Assembly: GCF_011064285.1 (NCBI RefSeq)
Contig: NZ_CP049331.1
Coordinates: 2,046,001 to 2,110,000, forward strand
Origin: Vibrio ziniensis
GTDB taxonomy: Bacteria; Pseudomonadota; Gammaproteobacteria; Enterobacterales; Vibrionaceae
DNA length: 64,000 bases
Direction: 5' to 3'
A program made the position numbers and the translations under genes. The notes below the pieces were generated by a model, which worked only from the letters and a program-made list of their open reading frames with translations, was not told the DNA's origin and searched no databases. Below are positions 1 to 8,398 of this stretch, piece by piece. How positions within the stretch are numbered: the first letter of the stretch is position 1; each line of letters opens with the position of its first letter.

Positions 1-1
1 T

Positions 2-454
2 CGTGACACAGCTTTTCCGGCAATGACAGAAGAAGAATGGGATGGTGTCATCCATACCAACTTAGACAGCTTTTACAACGTACTCCACCCTTGCGTAATG
101 CCGATGGTGAAACTACGTAAAGGTGGACGTATTGTTACGCTAGCCTCTGTTTCAGGTATTGCCGGCAACCGTGGTCAAACCAACTACAGCGCAGCAAAAG
201 CGGGGGTGATTGGGGCAACTAAATCGCTTGCACTAGAGCTGGCTAAACGAAAAATCACCGTTAACTGTGTAGCTCCAGGTTTAATTGATACTGGTATGGT
301 CGATGAACATGTTAAAGAGCATGCACTACCACTTGTTCCACTAAGACGCATGGGTGAACCAGAAGAAGTCGCTGGACTTGTCAGCTATTTGATGTCAGAT
401 ATTGCAGGATATGTCACTCGCCAAGTTATTTCAGTAAACGGAGGTCTCGTATGA
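2..454 (+). CDS. 3-oxoacyl-ACP reductase, FabG/ApeQ-like (5' end cut by window)
   Basis: The reading frame is open from base 2, so the N-terminus and NAD(P)-binding Gly motif lie outside the window. What remains is the C-terminal two thirds of a short-chain dehydrogenase: a Ser-containing strand (TLASVSGIAG), the catalytic YSAAK Tyr/Lys motif, NCVAPGLIDT, and the terminal VNGG motif typical of FabG. It overlaps the next ketosynthase gene by 4 bp (ATGA), so the two are translationally coupled. In aryl polyene clusters the last two genes are a FabG (ApeQ) and a FabF-like ketosynthase (ApeR) in this order. The predicted role is NADPH-dependent reduction of beta-ketoacyl-ACP during polyene chain growth. 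The family call is solid; the APE assignment rests on the pairing and on the unseen upstream genes. Confidence 0.85.
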   Translation, partial: RDTAFPAMTEEEWDGVIHTNLDSFYNVLHPCVMPMVKLRKGGRIVTLASVSGIAGNRGQTNYSAAKAGVIGATKSLALELAKRKITVNCVAPGLIDTGMVDEHVKEHALPLVPLRRMGEPEEVAGLVSYLMSDIAGYVTRQVISVNGGLV

Positions 455-1680
455 GCCGTAGAGTCGTCGTAACGGGTATGTCTGGTGTAACCGCATTTGG
501 TAACGACTGGCAGAGCATTGAACCTCGCTTACGTGCTTGCGAAAATGCAACTCAATACATGCCGTCATACGAACAATATGAGGGTCTGAATACAAAATTG
601 GCAGCCCCTGTTAATGATTTCGAATTGCCAAAACATTACAAACGTAAGCAAGTTCGCGGTATGGGTCGTGTATCCATGCTAGCAACGGTGGCAACTGAGA
701 ACGCACTGATTCAAGCAGGTCTCATTGGTAACGAAGTGCTTACTAACGGTCAAACCGGGATTGCTTATGGCTCTTCGACAGGCAGTACCGACGCAGTAGG
801 TGCGTTTGGCGTAATGCTAAATGAAAAATCTACCAGAGCCATTACTGCAACAACCTATGTGCAGATGATGCCTCATACTACAGCGGTAAACGTTGGCCTG
901 TTTTTCGGTCTCCGTGGACGCGTAATTCCAACCAGCAGTGCCTGTACGTCAGGAAGCCAAGCTATTGGTTATGCCTATGAAGCCATCAAACATGGTTATC
1001 AAACAGTAATGGTTGCGGGGGGCGCTGAAGAGCTTTGCCCTACAGAGTCAGCAGTATTTGATACCCTGTTTGCTACCAGTCTGAAAAATGACGATCCCAA
1101 AAGCAGCCCTAGCCCATACGATAGAGATCGTGACGGTCTGGTCATTGGTGAAGGTGCTGGCACGCTAGTTCTAGAAGAGTACGAACACGCAAAAGCTCGC
1201 GGGGCAAAAATTTACGCAGAAATCGTGGGCTTTGCCAGCAACTGCGATGCGGCACACGTCACTCAACCACAAATGGAAACTATGCAGATTTGTATGGAGT
1301 TGGCTTTGAAGGACGCAAACTTATCTCCGGATAAGATTGGCTATGTGTCAGCTCACGGCACTGCGACCGATCGTGGTGACATAGCAGAAAGCAACGCGAC
1401 AGAGAAAGCGGTAGGTAGAGTTCCAATCAGTTCACTCAAGAGCTACTTTGGTCATACCCTAGGCGCATGTGGTGCGGTCGAAGCATGGCTCAGCTTAGAA
1501 ATGATGCACACAGGCTGGTTTAACCCAACACTCAATCTCAACAACTTAGACCCTGAGTGTGGTGACCTTGATTACATCACAGGTTCTGGTCGTGACATGC
1601 AGATTGACTATCTGATGAGCAACAACTTTGCGTTCGGTGGCATCAATACGTCAATCATCTTCAAGCGTATCGCAGAGTAA
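451..1680 (+). CDS. beta-ketoacyl-ACP synthase II-type, ApeR-like
   Basis: A 409-residue FabF-type condensing enzyme with the full Cys-His-His triad: Cys165 in SSACTSGS, His302 in AHGTATD and His335 in YFGHTLGACG. It starts inside the last codons of the upstream fabG-like gene and is followed by a strong terminator at 1698-1735, so it is the last gene of its operon. A FabG plus a terminal KAS is the 3' arrangement of Vibrio and Escherichia aryl polyene clusters, where the enzyme would take part in Claisen elongation of the aryl polyene on ACP. It could instead belong to another type II fatty acid/polyketide cluster; the upstream genes outside this window would decide. The length is normal and no catalytic residue is missing. 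Confidence 0.85.
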   Translation: MSRRVVVTGMSGVTAFGNDWQSIEPRLRACENATQYMPSYEQYEGLNTKLAAPVNDFELPKHYKRKQVRGMGRVSMLATVATENALIQAGLIGNEVLTNGQTGIAYGSSTGSTDAVGAFGVMLNEKSTRAITATTYVQMMPHTTAVNVGLFFGLRGRVIPTSSACTSGSQAIGYAYEAIKHGYQTVMVAGGAEELCPTESAVFDTLFATSLKNDDPKSSPSPYDRDRDGLVIGEGAGTLVLEEYEHAKARGAKIYAEIVGFASNCDAAHVTQPQMETMQICMELALKDANLSPDKIGYVSAHGTATDRGDIAESNATEKAVGRVPISSLKSYFGHTLGACGAVEAWLSLEMMHTGWFNPTLNLNNLDPECGDLDYITGSGRDMQIDYLMSNNFAFGGINTSIIFKRIAE

Positions 1681-1697
1681 ACCTCAGAAAGCATTCT

Positions 1698-1735
1698 AAA
1701 GCCGTCTTTTTTGTCATGATAAAGGCGGCTTTTTT
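1698..1735 (+). terminator. Rho-independent terminator after the ApeR-like gene
   Basis: A stem formed by AAAGCCGTCTTT and AAAGGCGGCTTT with a short loop is followed by a T run. It lies 17 bp after the stop codon and closes the operon. Confidence 0.85.
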
Positions 1736-1763
1736 AATTCGCTGTTTTTTATCTCTGCTTGCT

Positions 1764-1937
1764 TATACCATTCTGGAAAATTTCGCGATCAGTGAATGGG
1801 CGTCGATAAGCAAACCCTCCGAGCCATGAATGGCTCGGCGGAGCTTCAGGGACGAATGAATGCGCGTTTGCGTTTGACGCCTATTCGCTGTTCTACCGAT
1901 GCTCAGTCTGATCATATTTTTATCTAGGATGGTATTA
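1764..1937 (+). repeat. ~175-bp dispersed palindromic repeat, copy A
   Basis: Imperfect terminal inverted repeats (left ATACCATTCTGGAAAA; right end, reverse complemented, ATACCATCCTAGATAAA) flank a core with a perfect 9-bp hairpin, CCGAGCCAT/ATGGCTCGG, at 1819-1838. The same unit occurs at 22560-22730 and, inverted, at 60060-60234. It has no coding potential beyond chance frames. The size and ends suggest a MITE-like or palindromic intergenic unit. Confidence 0.8.
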
Positions 1938-2042
1938 TCTCATCCTTGTTTACTTTTCTACTTCGACTGTTTATCGGTTTGCTTTATGTATTCCAATTAG
2001 TGAATTGCCCAAATTTGTTAACTCAATTAAATATTCCAACCA

Positions 2043-2064
2043 TTTTCGGGAACGTTACCGAAAA
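2043..2064 (+). promoter_or_regulatory. ScrR-type operator upstream of scrK
   Basis: Near-perfect palindrome with core CGGGAACGTTACCG, flanked by T4/A4. Similar palindromes lie before scrB (4997-5018) and in the scrR-scrA interval (6295-6316). A -10-like TATACT at 2071-2076 places the operator over the -35 region, consistent with repression by the LacI-family ScrR. Confidence 0.7.
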
Positions 2065-2092
2065 CTGAATTATACTAGCGGCATTTTAAGTG

Positions 2093-2237
2093 TATACCCA
2101 AACTACTTGGAGTCGCAGATAGGCGGCAAGTAAGTGAATCCCCATGACCACAAATTACCATGCGTGATTGGGGTGAGCGAACGTAGCCCCCCATAGCAAA
2201 ACATAAAGCCCTGCAGCTTCAAGTAGGAAGGGGATTG
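2093..2237 (+). repeat. ERIC-type intergenic repeat (full length)
   Basis: The element starts TATACCCAAACTACTTGGAG and contains AAGTAAGTGAATCCCC and TGATTGGGGTGAGCG. These match the conserved core of enterobacterial repetitive intergenic consensus elements (the sequence targeted by classical ERIC primers). It ends in a complementary arm, CAGCTTCAAGTAGG. It sits between the scrK promoter/operator and the scrK start, so it should be transcribed in the leader. Confidence 0.85.
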
Positions 2238-2255
2238 ATTCAACGGAGAAACACA

Positions 2256-3176
2256 ATGAATACAGTTTGGGTTACGGGCGACGCTGTCGTTGATTTGATT
2301 CCTGACGGTGAAAACCATTACCTCAAATGCCCAGGCGGCGCTCCTGCAAACGTTGCAGTAGCGATTTCTCGCTTAGCGGGCAAAGCCGCTTTCTTTGGTC
2401 GAGTAGGTAATGACCCGTTAGGAAGATTTATGGAACAAACCCTGACGCAAGAGCAAGTGGATTGCGAATATCTGGTACTGGACAGCGAGCAACGTACCTC
2501 AACAGTCATCGTCGATTTGGACGACACTGGCGAGCGTAGTTTTACCTTTATGGTCAAACCAAGCGCTGACCAATTCTTGCAATTGAGTGATATCCCTAAC
2601 TTCAGCCAAGACGACTGGCTTCACGTGTGTTCTATTGCATTGGCAAATGAACCTAGCCGTCGTAGTACATTTGAAGCTATTGAACGCATTAAACGCTCTG
2701 GTGGCTACTTCAGTTTTGACCCGAACCTACGCCCTGAAGTTTGGCAAAAACCGCAAGAACTGATTGAGACTGTCATGAAAGCAGTCGCAAAAGCGGATGT
2801 GGTGAAGTTCTCTGAAGAGGAAATAACCTTGTTGACGAATACTGATTCTATCGAGCAAGGCATCAAAGCGATTCAAGCTTTGAATATTCCTCTAGTGATC
2901 ATCACCCAAGGTTCTAAAGGAGCACTTGTGGTGACACAAGATGGTCAAACGCTGGTAAGTGGAAAAGTGGTAAAACCTATTGATACCACTGGCGCTGGCG
3001 ATGCCTTTGTGGGTGGCTTGCTTTACCAGTTGTCACAATTGCCAAATTGGCAGAGTAAAGAGAATATTGCTCTTGCGGTAGAAACTGCACACGGCTGTGG
3101 AGCTCTAGCGACAACCCAGAAAGGCGCAATGACAGCTCTACCTAATCAGCAAGCGCTCAAAGCCTTCCTGTTATAG
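2256..3176 (+). CDS. scrK: fructokinase, PfkB family, of the sucrose locus
   Basis: A PfkB-type sugar kinase of about 306 residues that would phosphorylate the fructose released by sucrose-6-phosphate hydrolase, using ATP, in the cytoplasm. It shows the N-terminal PGGAPANVAVAISRL motif and the C-terminal DTTGAGDAF signature containing the catalytic Asp and anion hole. The ATG at 2256 was chosen because GGAG at 2245-2248 gives good spacing; an in-frame upstream ATG at 2235 lies inside the ERIC arm. It has its own promoter with a ScrR-type operator and a strong terminator after it, so it forms a monocistronic unit convergent with scrB. Confidence 0.92.
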   Translation: MNTVWVTGDAVVDLIPDGENHYLKCPGGAPANVAVAISRLAGKAAFFGRVGNDPLGRFMEQTLTQEQVDCEYLVLDSEQRTSTVIVDLDDTGERSFTFMVKPSADQFLQLSDIPNFSQDDWLHVCSIALANEPSRRSTFEAIERIKRSGGYFSFDPNLRPEVWQKPQELIETVMKAVAKADVVKFSEEEITLLTNTDSIEQGIKAIQALNIPLVIITQGSKGALVVTQDGQTLVSGKVVKPIDTTGAGDAFVGGLLYQLSQLPNWQSKENIALAVETAHGCGALATTQKGAMTALPNQQALKAFLL

Positions 3177-3197
3177 TCTTAAAACCAATTAAATACG

Positions 3198-3233
3198 AAA
3201 AAGCCACCTTTGATTCGGTGGCTTTTTGTTTTT
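3198..3233. terminator. bidirectional terminator between scrK and scrB
   Basis: Stem AAAAGCCACC/GGTGGCTTTTT followed by T-rich DNA, with A residues on the other side. It lies between convergent scrK and scrB and could serve both strands. Confidence 0.85.
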
Positions 3234-3301
3234 GACTCATTTGGGTATACAGAGCGTGTTTTGGTAAACGGAGTGTGTTTTGTCACCAACAAACTCTAAA
3301 G

Positions 3302-4942
3302 TTACTGCATAGGAGCAAACGTTGAAGCGACTACTGATTTTAGCGCAGCGAACTCTGCGTTGGCACAAGCACCATTTAACGCAATATGTGTTGCACTCGC
3401 AGGTGTAAACACTCGTCCTGTCATAACGTGTTCACCGTGATTAATAAACACCTCTAGCGATGAACTATCGGCAAGTATTTGCAAATGGACGTCTTTTTCA
3501 GTGTCTAAAGACAGTTCGCGAACGACATCACCTTGACGAATCTCTGTATTAGTACGGTCAAAACGCAATACGCCTTGCGCTTTATCAAGCTCCAATAGCA
3601 CACCAAATTTTTCGTCTGACATCAATTTCAATGCACTACCCCAAGGTAAAGTAACATTTAGCTCGTAGCTCTTAGTGGCCAAGTCGATACCATGCTCATC
3701 CAAACTCAGTATCGTTTGAGATTCTCTCAACTCAGCTAACTCGCGAATTGGGCTTTGCACGATTCTACCGCCATACCATTTCAGCTCTCGCAAAGCCGTG
3801 AATTGATGTATCCAACCATTGTCACAGCTCGGTTGATCAACTTCATCAGGAAGCCCCATCCACCCCACCATGACTCTTCGCCCATCTTCCGTCTCCATTG
3901 TCTGCGGAGCGTAGAAATCAAAACCCGCGTCCAGTTGCCAACCATCACCGAAATGAAACCTGCCTTGGTTGTCCTGCTCAATATTGAAAATGCGGTTTTG
4001 GTGTTCAATGGTGTGATTCGGGTTTTGTGACTTAATCCCTTGCGGGCCAAACACAAAAAACAGTTTGCCGTTAAGTTCGAACATATCTGGGCATTCCCAC
4101 ATATAGCCAAAAGGCGCAATGTCGTCTCCATAAAGGGAATCAAACGACCAGTGCATCAAATCATTTGAATGATAAACCGCTAAACGTCCTTGAAGGTCAG
4201 TTGTCTGAGCGCCCAGTAACATATGCCACTTATCTTGACGGAAAAGGATTTTCGGATCACGGAAGTGCTCCGTCACGCCTTCTGGCAACGAACGGATAAT
4301 CGGACCTAACTTTTCAGCCGAGTTATCAGCGTTTAAACGAGCAACGCATTGCATTGTCTGTCTTTTTCGGTCATGACCTAGACGAGTGTTACCTGTGTAG
4401 AACAGCAACAACTCGCCTTCATGGCTAACAGCATGACCTGAAAATACGCCATGACTATCAAACCAATCTGAAGGTGTGAGTGCGATGGATTGCCAATTCC
4501 AGTTAACCAGGTCTTGGCTTTTTAGAAGAACCCAATACTTGTCCTTGTGCTCACAAGCATAGGGATACCACTGGTAGAACAGGTGATATTCGCCATTGTG
4601 AAAGATAAATCCATTAGGGTCGTTTAATAAGCCTTGTGGAGGAGAGATATGCCATTGAGGGCGATATGGACAATCCGTAGGTTTTAGGTAGTTTTGCGCG
4701 ATAGCTTTCTGTTGCTTAGCGATTAAACGGCCTAGTGTCGCTAAATCCTCGTCACTGATACTGTTGCATCTTGGCATTGAAAGTTGCCATTCGCCCAAAA
4801 CGGACTCTTCAACAACAAAATCGGGTGTTGGGAGTACTTGCTTAGCGTCTCGAACTGCAACGACGACACGCCCTTCCGGAGCCAAAATACGTGAAATGTT
4901 GTCTACACCACCAGCAAGTTCAATGAGGAATTGTAATGACAT
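3302..4942 (-). CDS. scrB: sucrose-6-phosphate hydrolase (GH32)
   Basis: A 546-residue GH32 beta-fructosidase that hydrolyses the sucrose-6-phosphate produced by the PTS into glucose-6-phosphate and fructose. The catalytic elements are visible: nucleophile Asp108 in LLNDPNG, Asp229 in FRDPK (transition-state stabiliser) and Glu283 in WECPDMF (acid/base). The five-bladed propeller is followed by a beta-sandwich ending around residue 540. About 85 residues precede the GH32 domain, longer than in many family members. No signal peptide is evident, consistent with a cytosolic phospho-sugar substrate. An operator palindrome lies 55-75 bp upstream of the start. Confidence 0.93.
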   Translation of the reverse strand: MSLQFLIELAGGVDNISRILAPEGRVVVAVRDAKQVLPTPDFVVEESVLGEWQLSMPRCNSISDEDLATLGRLIAKQQKAIAQNYLKPTDCPYRPQWHISPPQGLLNDPNGFIFHNGEYHLFYQWYPYACEHKDKYWVLLKSQDLVNWNWQSIALTPSDWFDSHGVFSGHAVSHEGELLLFYTGNTRLGHDRKRQTMQCVARLNADNSAEKLGPIIRSLPEGVTEHFRDPKILFRQDKWHMLLGAQTTDLQGRLAVYHSNDLMHWSFDSLYGDDIAPFGYMWECPDMFELNGKLFFVFGPQGIKSQNPNHTIEHQNRIFNIEQDNQGRFHFGDGWQLDAGFDFYAPQTMETEDGRRVMVGWMGLPDEVDQPSCDNGWIHQFTALRELKWYGGRIVQSPIRELAELRESQTILSLDEHGIDLATKSYELNVTLPWGSALKLMSDEKFGVLLELDKAQGVLRFDRTNTEIRQGDVVRELSLDTEKDVHLQILADSSSLEVFINHGEHVMTGRVFTPASATHIALNGACANAEFAALKSVVASTFAPMQ

Positions 4943-4996
4943 GGCCTTACCTAGCTAAATTGTAGCGAAAACGAAAATAAGTGTTTTCTGCAAATT

Positions 4997-5018
4997 ATTT
5001 CGGGAACGTTCTCAAAAT
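4997..5018 (-). promoter_or_regulatory. ScrR-type operator upstream of scrB
   Basis: Palindrome with core CGGGAACGTTCTC, flanked by ATTT/AAAAT and matching the other two sites of the locus. It lies between scrB and the end of scrR, which are both on the minus strand, so scrB has its own promoter rather than reading through from scrR. Confidence 0.65.
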
Positions 5019-5134
5019 ATAAAACAACCACTCGATTAGCAAGTATTTAAGCGAATAGGAAGGCATAGAGTATGGTTTGTGTGAAGCTGGGCACAAAGCC
5101 CAGCGTATTATAAGTGCTCAATGAATATGTTGAG

Positions 5135-6121
5135 CTAGCAGGTTTCGCGATCAATACTTTGGAAGGTTAGTACAACTTTGCTCATCTCTTGTCCTTTACC
5201 CGCTATACGTTCAAGGAGCATCTTGGCGGCATTTTCTCCCGCTTTATCAAAGGCATAATTGAATGTTGATAAGCTTGGCGTGCTCACAGAAGAAAGCTCA
5301 TCGTTACCAACACCTAACACTTTTATTTGTGTACCCACTTTTACACCCTGCTCTTGCAGTGCTCGTATGGCGCCTAGAGCCAACCGGTCTGTGGCACAAA
5401 ACAGACCATCTAATTTTGGATGTGCTTTTAACTGCTCTTTGGCTAAGCGATAGCCTGATTCTATGGAGAAATCGCCGTGTGCATGGAACAAAAGTGGCTG
5501 ATGGTGAAAACTCAAAGACTGCTCTAATCCTTGTGAGCGCTGAACATCCACAGCAATATCATCGGATTGTACGCCAATAAAACCAATCTGTTTGCATCCC
5601 GCGGCGACCAGACGGTTACCCGCTTCATAGCCAACACGTGAGTCATCGTGCACCACACTCGGAATGTTATACAGAGAGCCATCTTGCCCCACCAGTACGA
5701 CAGGCACCTGTGAACTCTGAATGGCTTTCACTAATGGCGCATCCAAATGCGTAGCGTAGAAAATAATACCTTCGACTCGTTTTTGGTTAAATATTTGAAT
5801 ATATTCAAGTTCCTTTTCATGAACCTGATGAGTGTTAGCCAACAACACATGTTTTCCAGCTTGCTCAAAAATAGCGGTTAATCCATCGACCCCTTGAGCT
5901 GTCGCATGTGAACTCACACGCGGAACAATCACACCCACCAAGTTAGTCTTCTGAGATTTCAAGTCTTTAGCAACCTGATTGACTACGTAACCACACTCCT
6001 CAACTGCCTTTAACACTTTGATTTTAGTTGATTCTTTTACGCCATACTCGTTATTGATAACACGAGACACTGTAGATTTCGATACACCAGATAATCTAGC
6101 AACATCGTGCAAACTTGCCAT
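5135..6121 (-). CDS. scrR: LacI-family sucrose operon repressor
   Basis: A 328-residue LacI/GalR regulator: N-terminal helix-turn-helix (SLHDVARLSGVSKSTVSRVI), a hinge near residues 50-60, and a periplasmic-binding-protein-like effector domain. The start at 6121 was chosen because GGGAG precedes it at good spacing; a 7-residue longer form is possible. It is divergent from the sucrose EIIBC gene and sits between it and scrB. It is the obvious reader of the GGGAACGTT-centred palindromes found at each sucrose promoter. The inducer in related systems is fructose or fructose-1-phosphate; that is family knowledge. Confidence 0.9.
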   Translation of the reverse strand: MASLHDVARLSGVSKSTVSRVINNEYGVKESTKIKVLKAVEECGYVVNQVAKDLKSQKTNLVGVIVPRVSSHATAQGVDGLTAIFEQAGKHVLLANTHQVHEKELEYIQIFNQKRVEGIIFYATHLDAPLVKAIQSSQVPVVLVGQDGSLYNIPSVVHDDSRVGYEAGNRLVAAGCKQIGFIGVQSDDIAVDVQRSQGLEQSLSFHHQPLLFHAHGDFSIESGYRLAKEQLKAHPKLDGLFCATDRLALGAIRALQEQGVKVGTQIKVLGVGNDELSSVSTPSLSTFNYAFDKAGENAAKMLLERIAGKGQEMSKVVLTFQSIDRETC

Positions 6122-6230
6122 ACTGCTCCCTGTTCCATTCAAATTGGGATTGTTTGCAAACTAGTTTGCCTTCGTCCCATCTATTTATCGTGATTTTAAC
6201 CTTGTTTTTGTCATTTCTTACCTTCCTTTT

Positions 6231-6246
6231 GGCGATCATCTTCACA
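6231..6246 (+). promoter_or_regulatory. candidate CRP site in the scrR-scrA interval
   Basis: GGCGATCATCTTCACA has a perfect right half (TCACA) and a 3/5 left half of the TGTGA-N6-TCACA consensus. Catabolite activation is expected for a PTS sugar operon. The call rests on sequence similarity only. Confidence 0.4.
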
Positions 6247-6294
6247 ATATTTACTGTTTGCTTTTGACCGCGAGGAAATTTTTCACAAGAATTC

Positions 6295-6316
6295 ATTTTG
6301 CAAACGTTCCCAAAAA
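6295..6316 (+). promoter_or_regulatory. ScrR-type operator in the scrR-scrA divergent region
   Basis: Palindrome centred on CAAACGTTCCC, 58 bp before the scrA start. A second, looser element, TTTGCAAACTAGTTTGC, lies at 6152-6168 close to the scrR start and could allow autoregulation. Confidence 0.65.
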
Positions 6317-6373
6317 TATAATTAAGAACCAAACTTTAACTATACTGATTATTAACATGAACCGGGGTGAGTT

Positions 6374-7813
6374 ATGGACTATCCAGTCATAGCGAAACAA
6401 CTTCTCGACCTTTTGGGCGGACAATCCAATATCCAAGCTTTAGCACACTGTGCTACACGCTTACGCTTAGCCTTAAAAGATGATGATCTTATCGACGAGC
6501 GTGCGATTGAATCGCTTGAAGGCGTAAAAGGGCAATTTAAAGTTGCTGGTCAGTACCAGATTATTTTTGGTTCTGGCATCGTGAACCAAGTTTATGCGGA
6601 GATGGCAAAACTGACAGGGATGGCAGAAATGTCAACTAACGATGTCGCTGCCGTTGGCGCAGAAAAGCAGAACCTTCTGCAACGTGCAGTAAAAGGACTG
6701 TCGGATATTTTCGTGCCGATTATTCCTGCCATTGTTGCTGGTGGCCTATTAATGGGTTTGTTTAACGTACTAACAGCGCAAGGTCTGTTTATCGATGGAC
6801 AATCGCTGATTGATGCAAATCCTGGTTTGGCCGATCTCGCTAGCATGATTAACACTTTTGCCAACGCCCCTTTTGTATACCTTCCGGTATTGCTAGCCTT
6901 CTCAGCTTCCCGCAAATTTGGCGGCAACCCTTTCCTTGGTGCGGCACTTGGTATGCTCATGGTGCACCCTGATCTCCTCAATGGCTGGGGATTCGGCAGT
7001 GCATCAGTTTCGGGCACTGTCCCAACTTGGAATATTCTTGGTCTGGAAATTCAAAAGGTTGGTTACCAAGGTTCAGTTCTGCCTGTTCTGGTATCGGCAT
7101 TTATTCTAGCCAAAGTCGAAAATGGTCTTCGTAAGTTTATCCCTTCGGTATTGGATAACCTTCTTACTCCAATGCTGGCAATCTTCATCACTGGTTTTCT
7201 AACCTTCACATTGGTTGGTCCTATCACTCGTGATGTTGGCTTCATGCTAGGTGATGGACTGAACTGGCTTTACGATTCAGCAGGTTTTATTGGTGGCGCA
7301 CTGTTTGGTTTTATCTATGCTCCATTTGTTATTACCGGTATGCACCACAGCTTCATCGCGATAGAAACCCAACTTTTAGCAGATATTGCCGTCACTGGAG
7401 GTACTTTCATCTTCCCTATCGCTGCAATGTCTAACGTCGCTCAAGGAGCAGCCTCATTGGCCGTTGGTTTCATAACAAAAGATATCAAACTAAAAGGTAT
7501 CGCCGTTCCCTCAGGCATCACTGCTCTACTCGGTATTACAGAACCGGCTATGTTTGGTGTGAACTTAAAACTTCGCTATCCATTTATCGCGGCAATCACT
7601 GGCGCAGCAATATCTAGTGCATTTATCACGTTGTTTAACGTAAAAGCACAAGCACTAGGTGCAGCAGGCTTACCGGGTATTATTTCTATCACTCCAGATA
7701 AGATCAGCTATTACATCGTAGGTATGGTGATTTCATTTGCAGTGGCATTCGGTATGACCGTCGCTCTTGGCATTCGTGAAAAAGCAAAACAGAGTACCCA
7801 AGCCCTAGCGTAA
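6374..7813 (+). CDS. scrA: PTS sucrose-specific EIIBC component
   Basis: A 479-residue membrane permease of the glucose/sucrose PTS superfamily. The N-terminal EIIB domain (residues 1-80) carries the phosphorylated Cys26 in AHCATRLRLAL. The EIIC domain (about residues 105-470) has multiple hydrophobic helices and the conserved GITEPAMFG loop. There is no C-terminal EIIA domain, so phosphate must come from a separate EIIA-Glc (Crr), as in classical ScrA. It imports sucrose as sucrose-6-phosphate. It is divergent from scrR, has an operator upstream, and is followed by a strong terminator. Confidence 0.92.
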   Translation: MDYPVIAKQLLDLLGGQSNIQALAHCATRLRLALKDDDLIDERAIESLEGVKGQFKVAGQYQIIFGSGIVNQVYAEMAKLTGMAEMSTNDVAAVGAEKQNLLQRAVKGLSDIFVPIIPAIVAGGLLMGLFNVLTAQGLFIDGQSLIDANPGLADLASMINTFANAPFVYLPVLLAFSASRKFGGNPFLGAALGMLMVHPDLLNGWGFGSASVSGTVPTWNILGLEIQKVGYQGSVLPVLVSAFILAKVENGLRKFIPSVLDNLLTPMLAIFITGFLTFTLVGPITRDVGFMLGDGLNWLYDSAGFIGGALFGFIYAPFVITGMHHSFIAIETQLLADIAVTGGTFIFPIAAMSNVAQGAASLAVGFITKDIKLKGIAVPSGITALLGITEPAMFGVNLKLRYPFIAAITGAAISSAFITLFNVKAQALGAAGLPGIISITPDKISYYIVGMVISFAVAFGMTVALGIREKAKQSTQALA

Positions 7814-7840
7814 TCACCCTCAACGGTTACGCTTTGTATT

Positions 7841-7870
7841 GCCCACTACACTTTGTAGTGGGCATTTTTT
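7841..7870 (+). terminator. terminator after scrA
   Basis: Perfect stem GCCCACTACA/TGTAGTGGGC with a 3-base loop, then a T6 run. It lies between convergent scrA and the DUF486 gene. Confidence 0.9.
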
Positions 7871-7889
7871 ATGACAGTAAAGTGAACGA

Positions 7890-8261
7890 TTAAGATAACG
7901 CGGCAATGATTTGCGGACGGAAAATGAAAAACACAGCACCGAGAAGACAAAGCCCTGCCCATACGAAGTCCATGCGGAAAGGTTCTTTCATATAAATCAG
8001 TGCAAAAGGTACGAATACGGTCAAGGTGATCACCTCCTGCAATATTTTCAGCTGCCCTAGGTTTAATACCGTATAACCAATACGGTTAGCAGGAACCTGA
8101 AACAGATACTCAAACAGAGCAATTCCCCAACTGAGTAACGCAGCAATAATCCACGGCTTATGCCCTAACTCTCGTAAATGGGCATACCAAGCAAAAGTCA
8201 TAAACACGTTGCTTATCAGCAGTAAACCAATGGTGATTAGCATCGGAGGGACGGCAAACAT
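7890..8261 (-). CDS. DUF486/DMT-like small membrane protein
   Basis: A 123-residue protein with four predicted transmembrane helices (roughly residues 8-25, 36-52, 70-92 and 98-117) and the pattern of the DUF486 family (DMT superfamily), including WYAHL, KPW and the PANRIGY segment in the central loop. The family has no settled biochemical function. The gene is monocistronic, convergent with scrA and separated from it by a terminator. GGAG nine bases before the ATG supports this start. It lacks an obvious functional link to either neighbour. Confidence 0.8.
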   Translation of the reverse strand: MFAVPPMLITIGLLLISNVFMTFAWYAHLRELGHKPWIIAALLSWGIALFEYLFQVPANRIGYTVLNLGQLKILQEVITLTVFVPFALIYMKEPFRMDFVWAGLCLLGAVFFIFRPQIIAALS

Positions 8262-8283
8262 TCAATAAAACTCCACGTAAATT

Positions 8284-8330
8284 TATACTCAAACTACTTG
8301 GAGTTGCAGGTAGGCGGCAAGTAGGAAGAG
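8284..8330 (+). repeat. partial ERIC-type repeat
   Basis: TATACTCAAACTACTTGGAG followed by TTGCAGGTAGGCGGCAAGTA reproduces the left arm of the full element at 2093-2237. The central ERIC core and the right arm are not recognisable, so this is a half element or decayed copy upstream of the DUF486 gene. Confidence 0.65.
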
Positions 8331-8398
8331 CATAGTGACATTATTTGCTCGGAGTGTGCGCCTAACGATCTCTATTAGCAATAATAATTGCAGAGCAT

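Larger units (their letters stand above)
1681..2255. other. gene-free interval between APE tail and scrK
   Basis: This 575-bp interval holds, in order, a terminator, one copy of a ~175-bp dispersed palindromic repeat, an AT-rich stretch, a ScrR-type operator followed by a TATACT -10-like hexamer at 2071-2076, and a full-length ERIC-type element that becomes part of the scrK 5' untranslated region. No protein-coding gene is supported. Confidence 0.7.

Noticed and set aside
1764..1937. integron attC site or prophage attachment site
   Set aside because: No integrase or cassette structure nearby, and the copies lie tens of kb apart in both orientations with MITE-like ends.
2103..2318. 71-codon frame on - strand
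   Set aside because: It runs through the ERIC element and antisense to the scrK start; there is no family resemblance.
6592..7017. 141-codon frame on - strand
   Set aside because: Antisense to the scrA EIIC domain; Pro/Ser-rich shadow with no motif.
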